Source: JAMHZE01 sp964424715 (lineage in GTDB: Bacteria; Pseudomonadota; Alphaproteobacteria; Rickettsiales; UBA8987). Taken from it: a stretch of 51,497 bases of DNA. The notes beneath the pieces are model-generated. The model was not told where the DNA came from, searched no databases, and saw nothing but the letters and a program-made list of their open reading frames with translations. Each line of letters begins with the position of its first letter. The stretch's first letter is position 1. The position numbers were made by a program, and so were the translations under genes. Location: positions 1-51,497 of the forward strand of contig CAYRJW010000004.1 in NCBI GenBank assembly GCA_964424715.1. The letters run 5' to 3'. Positions 26,202 to 34,676 of the stretch are shown piece after piece.

Positions 26202-26427
26202 TAGGATCAAGATTTTAAAAACCCCTTAGGTTAAGGTTAAGATACTGGAAAATAAGAAAAAAGCAATAATATTAAGAATGTATACAGTTGTACCTTCCGC
26301 ATTAATTTTGTTTAGAGTAAAATGATTCAGGCCATGACACGAGTGTGGAGAGAGGTGCGAAGGCTTTAAAACCCCAGCCCAAGAACACAAAAAAAGTCAG
26401 TTTTTAACCCGAAACCGACCCAAAATC

Positions 26428-26445
26428 ACCCCGGAAATAAGGGGT
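26428..26445 (-). terminator. Possible terminator hairpin after the ABC ATPase gene
   Basis: ACCCC and GGGGT form a 5-bp stem around an 8-base loop, with short T runs on both sides (GATTTT on the minus strand, ATTTT on the plus strand). It lies about 70 bases after the ABC ATPase stop. The stem is short, so support is weak. Confidence 0.3.
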
Positions 26446-26517
26446 ATTTTGTATAATAATATAATATTATCAATAAATTAACGGAGAAAATAAAAATATT
26501 AGCAAAAAATGGAAGAA

Positions 26518-27240
26518 TCATCCCTCGATCGCTTTCAGAAAAGCACGCTCAAGCGAATTAACCCCCATCTGTTCCTTAAAGCTTATCGGGGAGCCGTGGT
26601 AGATTATTTTTGTGCCGTGGAGGATGGCTATCCTGTCGCAGATCTCATCGGTATCGGAAAGTATGTGAGAGCTGAAGAAGATGGTATTATCAGGATTATT
26701 CTTTACATAATCAGTAAGTGCATCTTTAAGGGCGATACGGGCAGAAGGGTCAAGGCCGCTCATTGGTTCATCTAACATTAAGAAAGGGCAGCCAACCAGC
26801 AGGGAGGAAAGCAGGCCAAGTTTTTGGCCCATGCCTTTTGAATAGCTGGAGATGCGGTGCTTCAGAACATCCGGATCAAGGCGTAGCAATCTTGCATAGC
26901 GCACGGCATCGGTTTTGGAGTAATCTTTTTTGTAATATGAGCAGGTGAGTTTTAAGAATTCCTCGCCTTTTAAAAATAATGATGGCTGGAATTTTTCCGG
27001 CAGGAAAGAAAGATTATTTCTGGCATTCTTATCTTTTACGTTCTTGCCGTAAATACTCGCATCGCCGGAATCCTGATCAAGCAGGCCGAGGATTATTTTT
27101 ATCATAGTGGTCTTGCCCACGCCATTCAGGCCCACAAGGCCGAATATCTCGCCTTTATTGACTTCCAGCGATACTTTATCAAGGACCTTATGATCTTTGA
27201 ATTTTTTAGAGAGATTATTTATTTGAAGTGGTTGCGGCAT
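26518..27240 (-). CDS. ABC transporter ATP-binding protein, orphan
   Basis: A single ABC domain of 240 residues with Walker A GLNGVGKTT, the signature YSKGMGQKL, Walker B FLMLDEPMSGLDP and the switch His in SSHIL. The sequence resembles ATPases of drug or polysaccharide exporters of the CcmA/NatA kind. No permease gene is next to it, so the partner and substrate are unknown. It follows the ribE stop by two bases and probably shares its transcript. Confidence 0.9.
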   Translation of the reverse strand: MPQPLQINNLSKKFKDHKVLDKVSLEVNKGEIFGLVGLNGVGKTTMIKIILGLLDQDSGDASIYGKNVKDKNARNNLSFLPEKFQPSLFLKGEEFLKLTCSYYKKDYSKTDAVRYARLLRLDPDVLKHRISSYSKGMGQKLGLLSSLLVGCPFLMLDEPMSGLDPSARIALKDALTDYVKNNPDNTIFFSSHILSDTDEICDRIAILHGTKIIYHGSPISFKEQMGVNSLERAFLKAIEG

Positions 27241-27242
27241 AA

Positions 27243-27827
27243 TTATTTTATCAGTTTTTCTAAATATCTTGCAATTACGTCTATCTCAAAATTCACTTCA
27301 GAGCCGGGTTTTAATAAATTTAAATTCGTCTGCTCCAGAGTATGCGGGATGATATTAACTTCAAAAACATCATTTTCAATATTATTTACAGTTAACGAAA
27401 CACCATTAAGCGTAGCCGAGCCTTTTGTCGCTATATATTTTTTATATTGTTCCGGAATTTTCAGTTTTATCTGGCGGTTGCCTTCGCTCTCTTTTACACC
27501 AATAACTTTTGCAAGACAATCAACATGGCCTGTTACCATATGTCCGCCAAGTTCATCACCGGCTTTAAGTGAGCGTTCAAGATTTATTGCATCGCCTTCT
27601 TTTAGGTTTTTGTAATTTGTTTTTTCCATCGTTTCCGGAGAAAGATCGAACTCAAGCGAGTCAGGAGTTTTTTTCACAACCGTTAAGCAGCAACCATTAC
27701 AGGCAACAGATGCGCCAAGCGCTATATCAGAAGTATCATATTTTGTGGTAACGGTAAGTTTTATGGTATTGCCGCTTCTTTCAACCTTCCGGGCGATTCC
27801 TGTATCTGTTATGATGCCTGTGAACAT
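27243..27827 (-). CDS. ribE: Riboflavin synthase, alpha subunit
   Basis: Makes riboflavin from two molecules of 6,7-dimethyl-8-ribityllumazine. The protein is an internal duplication: MFTGIITDTGIA with ACNGCCLTVV in the first half, and GGHMVTGHVDCLA with ATLNGVSLTVN in the second. The 194 residues are typical. It is separated from the other riboflavin gene here (ribD) and lies between yejB and the orphan ABC ATPase. Confidence 0.96.
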   Translation of the reverse strand: MFTGIITDTGIARKVERSGNTIKLTVTTKYDTSDIALGASVACNGCCLTVVKKTPDSLEFDLSPETMEKTNYKNLKEGDAINLERSLKAGDELGGHMVTGHVDCLAKVIGVKESEGNRQIKLKIPEQYKKYIATKGSATLNGVSLTVNNIENDVFEVNIIPHTLEQTNLNLLKPGSEVNFEIDVIARYLEKLIK

Positions 27828-27835
27828 AAATATTA

Positions 27836-28942
27836 TTAACTGCGTTTATCAAAATCTATCCTCGGGTCAACGAGAACATAGACTATATCACCTATCAGGT
27901 TCATGACAAGACCTAGAAGGGTGAATACGAATAATGAACCGAAGATGACCGGGTAATCCCTCGATAATGTGGATTCAAATGAAAGATAACCAAGACCATC
28001 GAGTGAGAATATCACTTCAATAAGGAATGCGCCGGTGAATAATATACCAATGAATGCGGAGGGAAAGCCGGCGATAACGATAAGCATGGCGTTGCGGAAT
28101 ATATGGCCATACAAAACCTTATTCTCACTACAGCCCTTGGCCCTTGCGGTTATTACATATTGTTTTGATATCTCCTCAAGGAAGGAATTTTTGCATAACA
28201 TGGTAAGGCTTGCAAACCCGCCTATTACCATGGCACTTATCGGTAGCACCATGTGCCATAGATAATCCAGTATCTGTTCATACCAAGGCAGCATATCAAA
28301 GTTTTCCGAGACCAACCCTTTTAATGGAAATATGGAGATGAAACTGCCGCCGGCAAAAAGAACTATAAGTAATATGCCGAATAAAAAGGAGGGGATGGCG
28401 TAACCAACGACTATTATAAAGCTGGTAGCAATATCGAATTTACTGCCATCATGCACCGCCTTTCTTATACCAAGCGGGATTGAAATGAGATAGGTAAGTA
28501 AAGTTGTCCACAGGCCGAGTGATATGGAGACAGGCAATTTTTCTTTGATAAGTTCAAATACATCTTTGTCCTTATAGAAGCTTTTGTCGAACTCGAAATG
28601 TACCAGCTTATTGAGCATGAGCCAGAAGCGTTCTGCCGGAGGTTTATCGAACCCGTACATGCTTTCGATCTTTTTCAGGATATCAGGGTCTATGCCCTGA
28701 GAGCCGCGATATTTTACATTGCCTGCCGAATGATCGCCGGAAATGGCCGAGTTGCCGCCAACAAAATCTTTCCCGGCAGAGGTGAATCTCTCATTAAAAC
28801 CCTGATCTATTCCTTTGATACGGGCGATGGTCTGTTCCACCGGGCCGCCGGGTGCGGCTTGTATAATTGCAAAGTTAACCAGCATAATGCCGAAAATCGT
28901 CGGAAAGATAAGCAAAAATCTTTTAAAAATATATTTTAGCAT
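27836..28942 (-). CDS. yejB: ABC transporter permease, YejB-like (peptide / microcin C type)
   Basis: Inner-membrane permease of 368 residues. The N-terminus MLKYIFKRFLLIFPTIFGIMLVNFAIIQAAPGGPVEQ and the long periplasmic insert before the second helix (with KIESMYGFDKPPAERFWLML) are YejB features. The EAA loop reads TARAKGCSENKVLYGHIFRNA. It is the natural partner of YejE (13333-14361), 13.5 kb away. It diverges from the histidine kinase gene and is eight bases ahead of ribE. Confidence 0.92.
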   Translation of the reverse strand: MLKYIFKRFLLIFPTIFGIMLVNFAIIQAAPGGPVEQTIARIKGIDQGFNERFTSAGKDFVGGNSAISGDHSAGNVKYRGSQGIDPDILKKIESMYGFDKPPAERFWLMLNKLVHFEFDKSFYKDKDVFELIKEKLPVSISLGLWTTLLTYLISIPLGIRKAVHDGSKFDIATSFIIVVGYAIPSFLFGILLIVLFAGGSFISIFPLKGLVSENFDMLPWYEQILDYLWHMVLPISAMVIGGFASLTMLCKNSFLEEISKQYVITARAKGCSENKVLYGHIFRNAMLIVIAGFPSAFIGILFTGAFLIEVIFSLDGLGYLSFESTLSRDYPVIFGSLFVFTLLGLVMNLIGDIVYVLVDPRIDFDKRS

Positions 28943-29006
28943 TTAATCTGCTATAGGTTGTTTTTTAGGTTCCATGACCTAAATCTTGTTTGTAACAATT
29001 TATTAT

Positions 29007-30443
29007 ATGCCAGGAAAAATACTCCCGATCATAGCTGCCGCTGTTCTGATAGCAATATACTCGGTACTTTTCAATTCTTCATTACCAAAATTGGAAAAAA
29101 CTTCCGGGACAGAAGAATCATATAAAATCTCCAGCGTAAAGACCAAGGATTTTTTCGGTTCCCTGACCGCTCCTGAAAAGCAGCTTTTCCTGCAATTACC
29201 ATGCGCGCCGGGCTCTGAATGTACAGGCAAAGAAAGCCTGAGAGGCAAGTTTGAAACCAGTTTCAGCGGTAATGTGATAAAAAAAGGGCTGGTGATAGAC
29301 CAATATGGGGTTGAGCTATTCTCTGGCAAAAAGATAGATCCTAAATATGCAAAACTTATATCTGCAGCCATGACTGGCGGCAAAGCGTTCCTGAAAGAAA
29401 TACTGGTGACCGGACAGGTTGAGCAGAACAGGATAATATCGGCAATAAAAATATCTGATATTCTTGGCGATAAAAGTTTTGATAATAAATTCATATTAAC
29501 TTTAGCAGACGCGAATAACGATAAACCGGCAAACCCCGGCAATAAATTCATATATGGCGCAGCGACATTCATCCCGTTACTACTGATAATATTTTATTTC
29601 CTGAAAAGAAAAGGTGGTATGCGTACGGGTAGGAAGAAAGCTGGCAATAGTAGTGAAAGTAATGATTATATATCTCAGATAGAAGAGCTTAAGAAAGTGA
29701 ATATCCAGCAATCACAGTTCCTTGCCAATTTTACGCATGAGCTGAGAACCCCGCTCAATTCCATAATTGGTTTCTCGGGCCTGCTGAAAGACCAGACGCT
29801 AGGGAATCTGGGTAACCCTGAATATCTGAAATATGCTAATGATATAAATATATCCGGCGTGCACCTGCTCAGTCTTATCAATGATATACTGGATTATTCC
29901 AAATCTGAGGCAGGCAAGCTGAAGGTGAATATAACTGAGGTTGATGTTGTTAAGGTGATAAAACAAACACTTTCTATAATCTCTCCGCGGGCCAGTGAAT
30001 CCAAGGTGGAATTGCAGCAGAGTTTCGGCAATGACTACTTTATCATAAGGATAGACCCGAAAAGATTTAAACAGATAATGCTGAACCTGCTTTCGAACTC
30101 AGTAAAATTCACCCCGGAAGGCGGCAATGTTACGGTTTCAGTGTTCCCTGATATAAAGGGCGAGAAGGTCTCTGTTGAAGTTAAGGATAGCGGCGTGGGT
30201 ATCGCGGAAAAAGATATACCAACCGTAATGTCCCTGTTCGGTCAGGTTGAAACCGACCTGAATCGCAAATATGAAGGTACCGGTATAGGTCTGCCTTTTG
30301 CCAAGAAACTAACTACGCTTATGGGCGGCAGTTTTGACCTGGAATCTCAGGTGGGAGTGGGAACAACGGTAACGCTTACATTCCCGTTCGATAAAAAGCT
30401 GAATGCGGAATATCAGGAATTATACAAAAAACAGACCAGCTAG
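29007..30443 (+). CDS. Membrane sensor histidine kinase, PleC/DivJ-like core
   Basis: A protein of about 478 residues: N-terminal membrane helix (ILPIIAAAVLIAIYSVLF), a periplasmic region of about 160 residues with two Cys (LPCAPGSEC), a second helix (FIYGAATFIPLLLIIFYFL), then the HisKA domain with FTHELRTPLNSIIGFSGLL and the HATPase domain (N box NLLSNSVKFTPEG, G1 VKDSGVGI, G2 GTGIGLPFAKKL). A TTG at 28986 could add seven residues; I prefer the ATG. No response regulator lies nearby. The core is like alphaproteobacterial PleC/DivJ kinases, so it may feed the CtrA network (inference). Confidence 0.88.
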   Translation: MPGKILPIIAAAVLIAIYSVLFNSSLPKLEKTSGTEESYKISSVKTKDFFGSLTAPEKQLFLQLPCAPGSECTGKESLRGKFETSFSGNVIKKGLVIDQYGVELFSGKKIDPKYAKLISAAMTGGKAFLKEILVTGQVEQNRIISAIKISDILGDKSFDNKFILTLADANNDKPANPGNKFIYGAATFIPLLLIIFYFLKRKGGMRTGRKKAGNSSESNDYISQIEELKKVNIQQSQFLANFTHELRTPLNSIIGFSGLLKDQTLGNLGNPEYLKYANDINISGVHLLSLINDILDYSKSEAGKLKVNITEVDVVKVIKQTLSIISPRASESKVELQQSFGNDYFIIRIDPKRFKQIMLNLLSNSVKFTPEGGNVTVSVFPDIKGEKVSVEVKDSGVGIAEKDIPTVMSLFGQVETDLNRKYEGTGIGLPFAKKLTTLMGGSFDLESQVGVGTTVTLTFPFDKKLNAEYQELYKKQTS

Positions 30444-30544
30444 CCGCCTTTTTCTCTCATAGTAAAATAGTCTAAAATTTATTTAGCAATTTTATTTCTT
30501 TTACTTTAAAATCCTCCGGAATCAAAACCCAAAAGTAAAAGAAC

Positions 30545-31477
30545 ATGGCAATAAACGCAGAGCAGAAAAAAGAATTATCAAGTTTAAGATCCCTTTCATT
30601 CCAGACCAAACGCGCAACCGTTCCCGCCCTTGAAGAGGTTCTGTTCGAACCCCTGCCGGCGCTTGATCATGGTTTTGTACGCGTGATAGATTATATGGGT
30701 GATGATTCTGCCATTGTACAGGCGGCGCGCGTTTCCTACGGCAGCGGCACAAAACAGGTGAATCAGGATAAAGGCCTGATCAACTATCTTATGCGTCACT
30801 GGCACACCACACCGTTTGAGATGTGCGAGATAAAATTCCACATTAAACTTCCTATTTTTGTTGCGCGCCAGTGGATACGCCACCGCACCGCGAATGTGAA
30901 TGAATATTCTGCACGCTATTCTATCATGGATAAGGAATTCTATATCCCGACCCCTGATAATCTTGCTCCGCAATCAAAGCAGAACCATCAGGGTAGAAGC
31001 AATGAGCCACTCACCGGTGCTGAAGCCAAAAGAGTGTTGGAATTATTGAAGAACGATTCCGCCCAGTGTTACGACCATTACGAGGAAATGCTGAACCTGA
31101 CGCCAGAAGGCGGCGTTAAGGATGAAGGCAAACTCGGCCTTGCCCGTGAACTTGCCAGAATGAACCTTACCATGAATTACTACACGCAATGGTACTGGAA
31201 ATGCGATCTGCACAATCTTTTCCACTTCCTGATGCTGCGCGCTGACCCCCACGCCCAATATGAGATAAGGGTCTACGCCGATATCATGCTCGACCTTGTA
31301 AAGAAATGGGTACCTTTCGCCTATGAAGCCTTCACCGAATACAGAATGCACGGCACCCAACTTTCCAAATCCGGAATGGAAGTTGTAAAACGCATGATAG
31401 CCGGCGAACAGGTTACGCAGGAAAACTCCAATCTGACCAAACGCGAGTGGGAAGAGCTGATCGTTAAGTTGAAGTAA
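30545..31477 (+). CDS. thyX: Flavin-dependent thymidylate synthase ThyX
   Basis: Makes dTMP from dUMP with FAD, NADPH and methylenetetrahydrofolate. The ThyX motif RHR-x7-S is exact in RHRTANVNEYS. HWHTTPFEMCEIKFHI and the C-terminal YAEAFTEYRMHG-like segment are also family-like. The 310 residues are normal for the alphaproteobacterial form. No thyA is present in this window. The gene stands alone, followed by a convergent accessory operon. Confidence 0.97.
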   Translation: MAINAEQKKELSSLRSLSFQTKRATVPALEEVLFEPLPALDHGFVRVIDYMGDDSAIVQAARVSYGSGTKQVNQDKGLINYLMRHWHTTPFEMCEIKFHIKLPIFVARQWIRHRTANVNEYSARYSIMDKEFYIPTPDNLAPQSKQNHQGRSNEPLTGAEAKRVLELLKNDSAQCYDHYEEMLNLTPEGGVKDEGKLGLARELARMNLTMNYYTQWYWKCDLHNLFHFLMLRADPHAQYEIRVYADIMLDLVKKWVPFAYEAFTEYRMHGTQLSKSGMEVVKRMIAGEQVTQENSNLTKREWEELIVKLK

Positions 31478-31506
31478 ATTATAATACTTTTAGTAAAGCT
31501 ACATAA

Positions 31507-32109
31507 TTAAGGGCAGTTATAATTCTCGCCATTAGGGGTGGCTATATTTAATTCATGAAAAAAAGATTCTTCAACGCCACAATATTTTGCTTTTGTTTTT
31601 ACTGAGGTGAGTTGATTGAAGTAGCGTGTTCCGAATTCATCGTTTTCAGGACTTAACTTGAACAATGTAAAAACAACAGGTACCGCATCAATATTAGTAT
31701 GAATTACGCTCCTTTTTGCCTTTATCAGATAAAGAGTACTAATATTTTTTGAGCTGTCGTCGTTTTTTGGAATCATAAATCTTAAAGAATTTAAACTCTG
31801 TTCATAAAAGGGGCTTGCTATATTTATAATACTTTCTGAGGTACCCTCTTCCATGCGAACCATTTGCCAGTCTTTCTTCTGCTTTATAAAAACAGTATAA
31901 ATATCCGAGCTACCGCTGGTGCCAGTTTCATACAAGCCTTTCATTATAAGTATGTTTTCGCTATTAACCTTAAAATTATTTCCCCCATAATTAATTTGTA
32001 AAATTTTTAGTTCGTGGATTTTATTTTTCAATGATTCTGCATTCGCATTATTGCAAAAAGATAATATAATTATAAGAGTGATTGATATTGAAAACTTAAG
32101 TAGCCTCAT
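31507..32109 (-). CDS. Secreted protein of unknown function, last gene of the portal-toxin operon
   Basis: I do not recognise this family. The 200-residue protein has a clear Sec signal peptide (MRLLKFSISITLIIILSFCNNANA). The mature part is mostly beta-like with polar residues and two Cys near the C-terminus (KYCGVEES; NYNCP). It begins one base after the stop of the upstream membrane protein gene, so the two are coupled. Position after a toxin-like gene makes an immunity or accessory role possible, but nothing in the sequence proves it. Confidence 0.6.
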   Translation of the reverse strand: MRLLKFSISITLIIILSFCNNANAESLKNKIHELKILQINYGGNNFKVNSENILIMKGLYETGTSGSSDIYTVFIKQKKDWQMVRMEEGTSESIINIASPFYEQSLNSLRFMIPKNDDSSKNISTLYLIKAKRSVIHTNIDAVPVVFTLFKLSPENDEFGTRYFNQLTSVKTKAKYCGVEESFFHELNIATPNGENYNCP

Positions 32110-32110
32110 A

Positions 32111-32542
32111 TCATTGCCCAGAGTTTGTATCGTATGAAATACTGATATTTTTATATTTAAGAGCTTTAGTGTATAGGGCCGCTTTATGGTCTGCCTTATT
32201 GATGATTAGATGATGTTCATTCTGCCATTTAACTTGTGGTGGTCGATTATCGGTGTACTCTACTTCGGCTATTTTTCTCTCTTTGAAATATTTAAACCAT
32301 TGTACATTAGGTCTAAGATAAACCGAATAAAAAGGTGGGGCCAACATAGGCGCTATTTTTGAATCTTGATACTTGGTTATAGCAACCCATTTATTATCAG
32401 GAGAGGTGGTTTTATCAACTAATTCAACATAAGGTATAGATAGCCATAAAAACAGAATTGCTATAGTAATAACAAGTAACATACATAAAGCGCAACATAC
32501 TTTAAGACCTAAAACTGCTATACGATATAAGTTTGATTTCAT
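32111..32542 (-). CDS. Small membrane protein of unknown function, possible immunity protein
   Basis: A 143-residue protein with one long N-terminal membrane helix (LKVCCALCMLLVITIAILFLWLSI), followed by an outward-facing domain with SPDNKWVAITKYQDS and VYLRPN. No catalytic motif is visible. It starts 21 bases after the toxin-like gene and is joined to the next secreted-protein gene. Its place directly behind a toxin domain fits a membrane-anchored immunity protein (inference only). Confidence 0.6.
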   Translation of the reverse strand: MKSNLYRIAVLGLKVCCALCMLLVITIAILFLWLSIPYVELVDKTTSPDNKWVAITKYQDSKIAPMLAPPFYSVYLRPNVQWFKYFKERKIAEVEYTDNRPPQVKWQNEHHLIINKADHKAALYTKALKYKNISISYDTNSGQ

Positions 32543-32563
32543 GAAATAATACTAGAATATATT

Positions 32564-33268
32564 TCATTCTTTTCCAGTAAAAATCCCTTTATGATAATCA
32601 TTCCACCCATGGGTAATATTATTAACAGCATCAGGAAGTATACCATAAGGCGTTTCTCCTCCATGCATTCTTCCAAGGTTTTTATTAAAAGTACCTGCAT
32701 GGTGTAACGCGGCATCTAATGTGTCTCCGCGCGCAGCAGAAACTGCTCCAAAAACATAGTTTGTAACATTCCTGTATCTTAAATCAGGATTACCAATTGT
32801 GCGTTGGTAATCCATAGTGCCATAATGTCTAAACCATCTAACCATATCAAGTTTTGTAGCTGATCTGCCCTTTTCAACATCCTTGGCAATATCCATACCA
32901 AATTGTTTAGGATAAGGTCGGTTTGTGTTAGGATCTACAATATGTTTTCCATTCGGGTATTTTACCGGCTGATAGTCAAGAGGTTTTCCGTGCTGATCTA
33001 CATTTGTTGGAAATTTGTCGACATGAACATCTGTAAGATTATTGCTGATATGATTATTTGCATCAATACTTGCACTGCCCCCGCCCCCATCCGTCCACTG
33101 CCCACCATCCGGGTCACCCGCCGGTACTCGTGGCTGGTCTGGGTTGAAGCCGGCTTTCGCTTGTAGGTAGAGAGTGAGTTCATCCAGCTGGTGGATGAAC
33201 TCGTTGAGGGCGCGTTTTTCTTTGCGTTCAAGGCTTCTTATGTAGGAGTTCCTTAATGAATCGTTCAT
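32564..33268 (-). CDS. Candidate polymorphic toxin with GTA/phage-type linker (Ntox44-like C-terminus)
   Basis: A 234-residue protein in two parts. The N-terminus is helical (RKEKRALNEFIHQLDELTLYLQ), then at residues 46-62 comes PRVPAGDPDGGQWTDGG, a linker I know from alphaproteobacterial phage-linked toxins. The C-terminal 110 residues contain NYVFGAVSAARGDTLDAALHHAG and TPYGILPDAVNNITHGWNDY. These resemble the toxin 44 (Ntox44) layout of FGN-Y-GAV-aAaG---LR-aG followed by a PYG-DP--Q---G segment. That match is from memory and not tested. It starts 18 bases after the portal stop, so the two share an operon. Confidence 0.55.
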   Translation of the reverse strand: MNDSLRNSYIRSLERKEKRALNEFIHQLDELTLYLQAKAGFNPDQPRVPAGDPDGGQWTDGGGGSASIDANNHISNNLTDVHVDKFPTNVDQHGKPLDYQPVKYPNGKHIVDPNTNRPYPKQFGMDIAKDVEKGRSATKLDMVRWFRHYGTMDYQRTIGNPDLRYRNVTNYVFGAVSAARGDTLDAALHHAGTFNKNLGRMHGGETPYGILPDAVNNITHGWNDYHKGIFTGKE

Positions 33269-33286
33269 ATATTCACCTCTTCACCA

Positions 33287-34528
33287 TTAGTTATTTTCTT
33301 TGTTGAAACCCAGTATCTCTTTTTTCTCCTCGTCGCTTAAGAAGCTGGCGGAGGATATCCTTGCCCAGAGATTATCGCGGTTCGGCTGTAATGCGGAAAT
33401 GGCATCGGAGTCGTATCCGATGAAGATATTTTCCGATCTTTTGAACATTGGCACCAGCCAGCGGTTCAGGGCGTCGCACAGATCCTCGAGTTGCGGAATT
33501 ATGGTGTGTTCCCATAATGCAAGCCTTGCTTCCACAAGGTTGCTGTAGGTGTTATCGCCGGGAATGCCGAGCAGTTGCGGTGGTACACCGAAGGCAAGGG
33601 CGATCTCGCGCGCGGCCATGTTCTTGCTTTGCAGGAAATCCATGTCCTTTGGCGATATGCTCATTTCCTTCCAGTCCATTCCGCCTTCCAGAAGCATCGG
33701 GCGGCCTGCGTTGCCGTGGCCGGTATACTGATCCTCGATCTGTTTTTTAACACGGCTGAACTGTTCTTCAGTAAGGCTGCCCATACCACCATTACCGGCT
33801 GGATTTACCACCAGTGCGCCGCTCGGTTTCGCGCCGTTCTGTAACAGTGCCTGATTCCATTTTGCCGCCGCATTATGCTGGTCTATGCTGTATGCCGCCG
33901 CTTCAATAGGGCTCTGGCCGAAATGATCGTTGAGCGGGTGGAAACTCTTGAGGTGCAGGATAGCCGATCTGCCGGTTACCTTATCGACCGGATATTTTAT
34001 CTCCTTGGCGCCGCCATTATAACAGAAATGGTTTATATAACCATCCTTATCGGTAGAGATGCTTACCCGGTCCGGGCGGAGCGTATATAATTCACGCGGA
34101 ACGCCGTCACTCCCCGGAACTGCCAGTACAAAGCTGTTACCGCTTATCATCTTATATGAGAATACCGATTCGAACAACAGGGAGCCGTTGGTCTGCGGGT
34201 TTGGATAGTTCAGAAGATCGGTTATAGGATGCTTTTTTATTATGATCCTGCGGTCACTGGTCTGCTCGTAAAGTTTCCAGTCCACCGAGCCCAGGAGCTT
34301 AGAAACCAGAGAGATACATTTATATGATATCACATTCTTTGTGTAAGCCTCATCTGCGAACTTGGTGTAATTACGGTTCATCCAGACAGGTTGCGGCGTA
34401 TCATGGAAATAGGTCTTGAAACCGTTATCCCTGGCTATCTCATCCCTTACCCGCCTGCTTTTTCTGGTGATCTTGACGCCATTGCCAAAAAATTTCAATA
34501 TGCCGTTCCTGGATTTCCTGTTTTTCAT
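33287..34528 (-). CDS. HK97-family phage portal protein, GTA type
   Basis: A 413-residue portal protein with the expected fold marks: YKCISLVSKLLGSVDWKLYE, HPITDLLNYPNPQTNGSLLFE, GNSFVLAVPG, LRPDRVSI, FGQSPIEAAAYSIDQHNAAAKWNQALLQNG, GALVV, and LAFGVPPQLLGIPGDNTYSNLVEARLALWEHTIIPQLEDL. It looks full length and uninterrupted. No terminase, protease or capsid gene is next to it, so it is most likely a piece of a scattered gene transfer agent. It has a good ribosome site (AAGAGGAAAAATG) and leads the toxin operon. Confidence 0.9.
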   Translation of the reverse strand: MKNRKSRNGILKFFGNGVKITRKSRRVRDEIARDNGFKTYFHDTPQPVWMNRNYTKFADEAYTKNVISYKCISLVSKLLGSVDWKLYEQTSDRRIIIKKHPITDLLNYPNPQTNGSLLFESVFSYKMISGNSFVLAVPGSDGVPRELYTLRPDRVSISTDKDGYINHFCYNGGAKEIKYPVDKVTGRSAILHLKSFHPLNDHFGQSPIEAAAYSIDQHNAAAKWNQALLQNGAKPSGALVVNPAGNGGMGSLTEEQFSRVKKQIEDQYTGHGNAGRPMLLEGGMDWKEMSISPKDMDFLQSKNMAAREIALAFGVPPQLLGIPGDNTYSNLVEARLALWEHTIIPQLEDLCDALNRWLVPMFKRSENIFIGYDSDAISALQPNRDNLWARISSASFLSDEEKKEILGFNKENN

Positions 34529-34574
34529 TTTTCCTCTTGGTTGTATTAATTTTTAAATTGTAAATTGAGAAATA

Positions 34575-34590
34575 TTTGCCCGGAAGGGGG
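34575..34590 (-). repeat. 16-base inverted copy of the sequence at 39654-39669
   Basis: TTTGCCCGGAAGGGGG on the plus strand here is the exact reverse complement of CCCCCTTCCGGGCAAA at 39654-39669. It lies between the portal start and the recA promoter. A 16-base match by chance within this window is possible; its GC-rich content and location beside GTA pieces make it worth noting. Confidence 0.4.
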
Positions 34591-34617
34591 TATCCATAAA
34601 ATTTCTTAAAATCCCTC

Positions 34618-34646
34618 TTGGCTTGATATTAAAAGGGGTTTATAAT
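34618..34646 (+). promoter_or_regulatory. Predicted recA promoter
   Basis: TTGGCT (34618-34623), 17 bases, then TATAAT (34641-34646), about 30 bases ahead of the recA ATG. No alphaproteobacterial LexA box (GTTC-N7-GTTC or GAAC-N7-GAAC) is visible around it. Confidence 0.65.
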
Positions 34647-34676
34647 TACGTACATATTTCAAACAGAGGAAAAATC

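Larger units (their letters stand above)
26149..26517. other. 369-base intergenic region between the ABC ATPase gene and the metallopeptidase gene
   Basis: The longest gene-free stretch in the window. The left part holds the metallopeptidase promoter (26170-26201) and a second TTAA-rich string at 26226-26241. The middle (26330-26425) is less AT-rich and has no open frame of note, no tRNA-like arms and no SRP or tmRNA core that I can see. The right part holds a possible hairpin terminator at 26428-26445 and a very AT-rich tail. A small RNA cannot be excluded. Confidence 0.6.

Noticed and set aside
26330..26425. tRNA, SRP RNA or tmRNA in the long intergenic region
   Set aside because: No T-arm sequence, SRP domain IV loop or tmRNA features could be found by eye.
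34529..34676. LexA (SOS) box upstream of recA
   Set aside because: Neither GTTC-N7-GTTC nor GAAC-N7-GAAC is present, although recA is often LexA-regulated.
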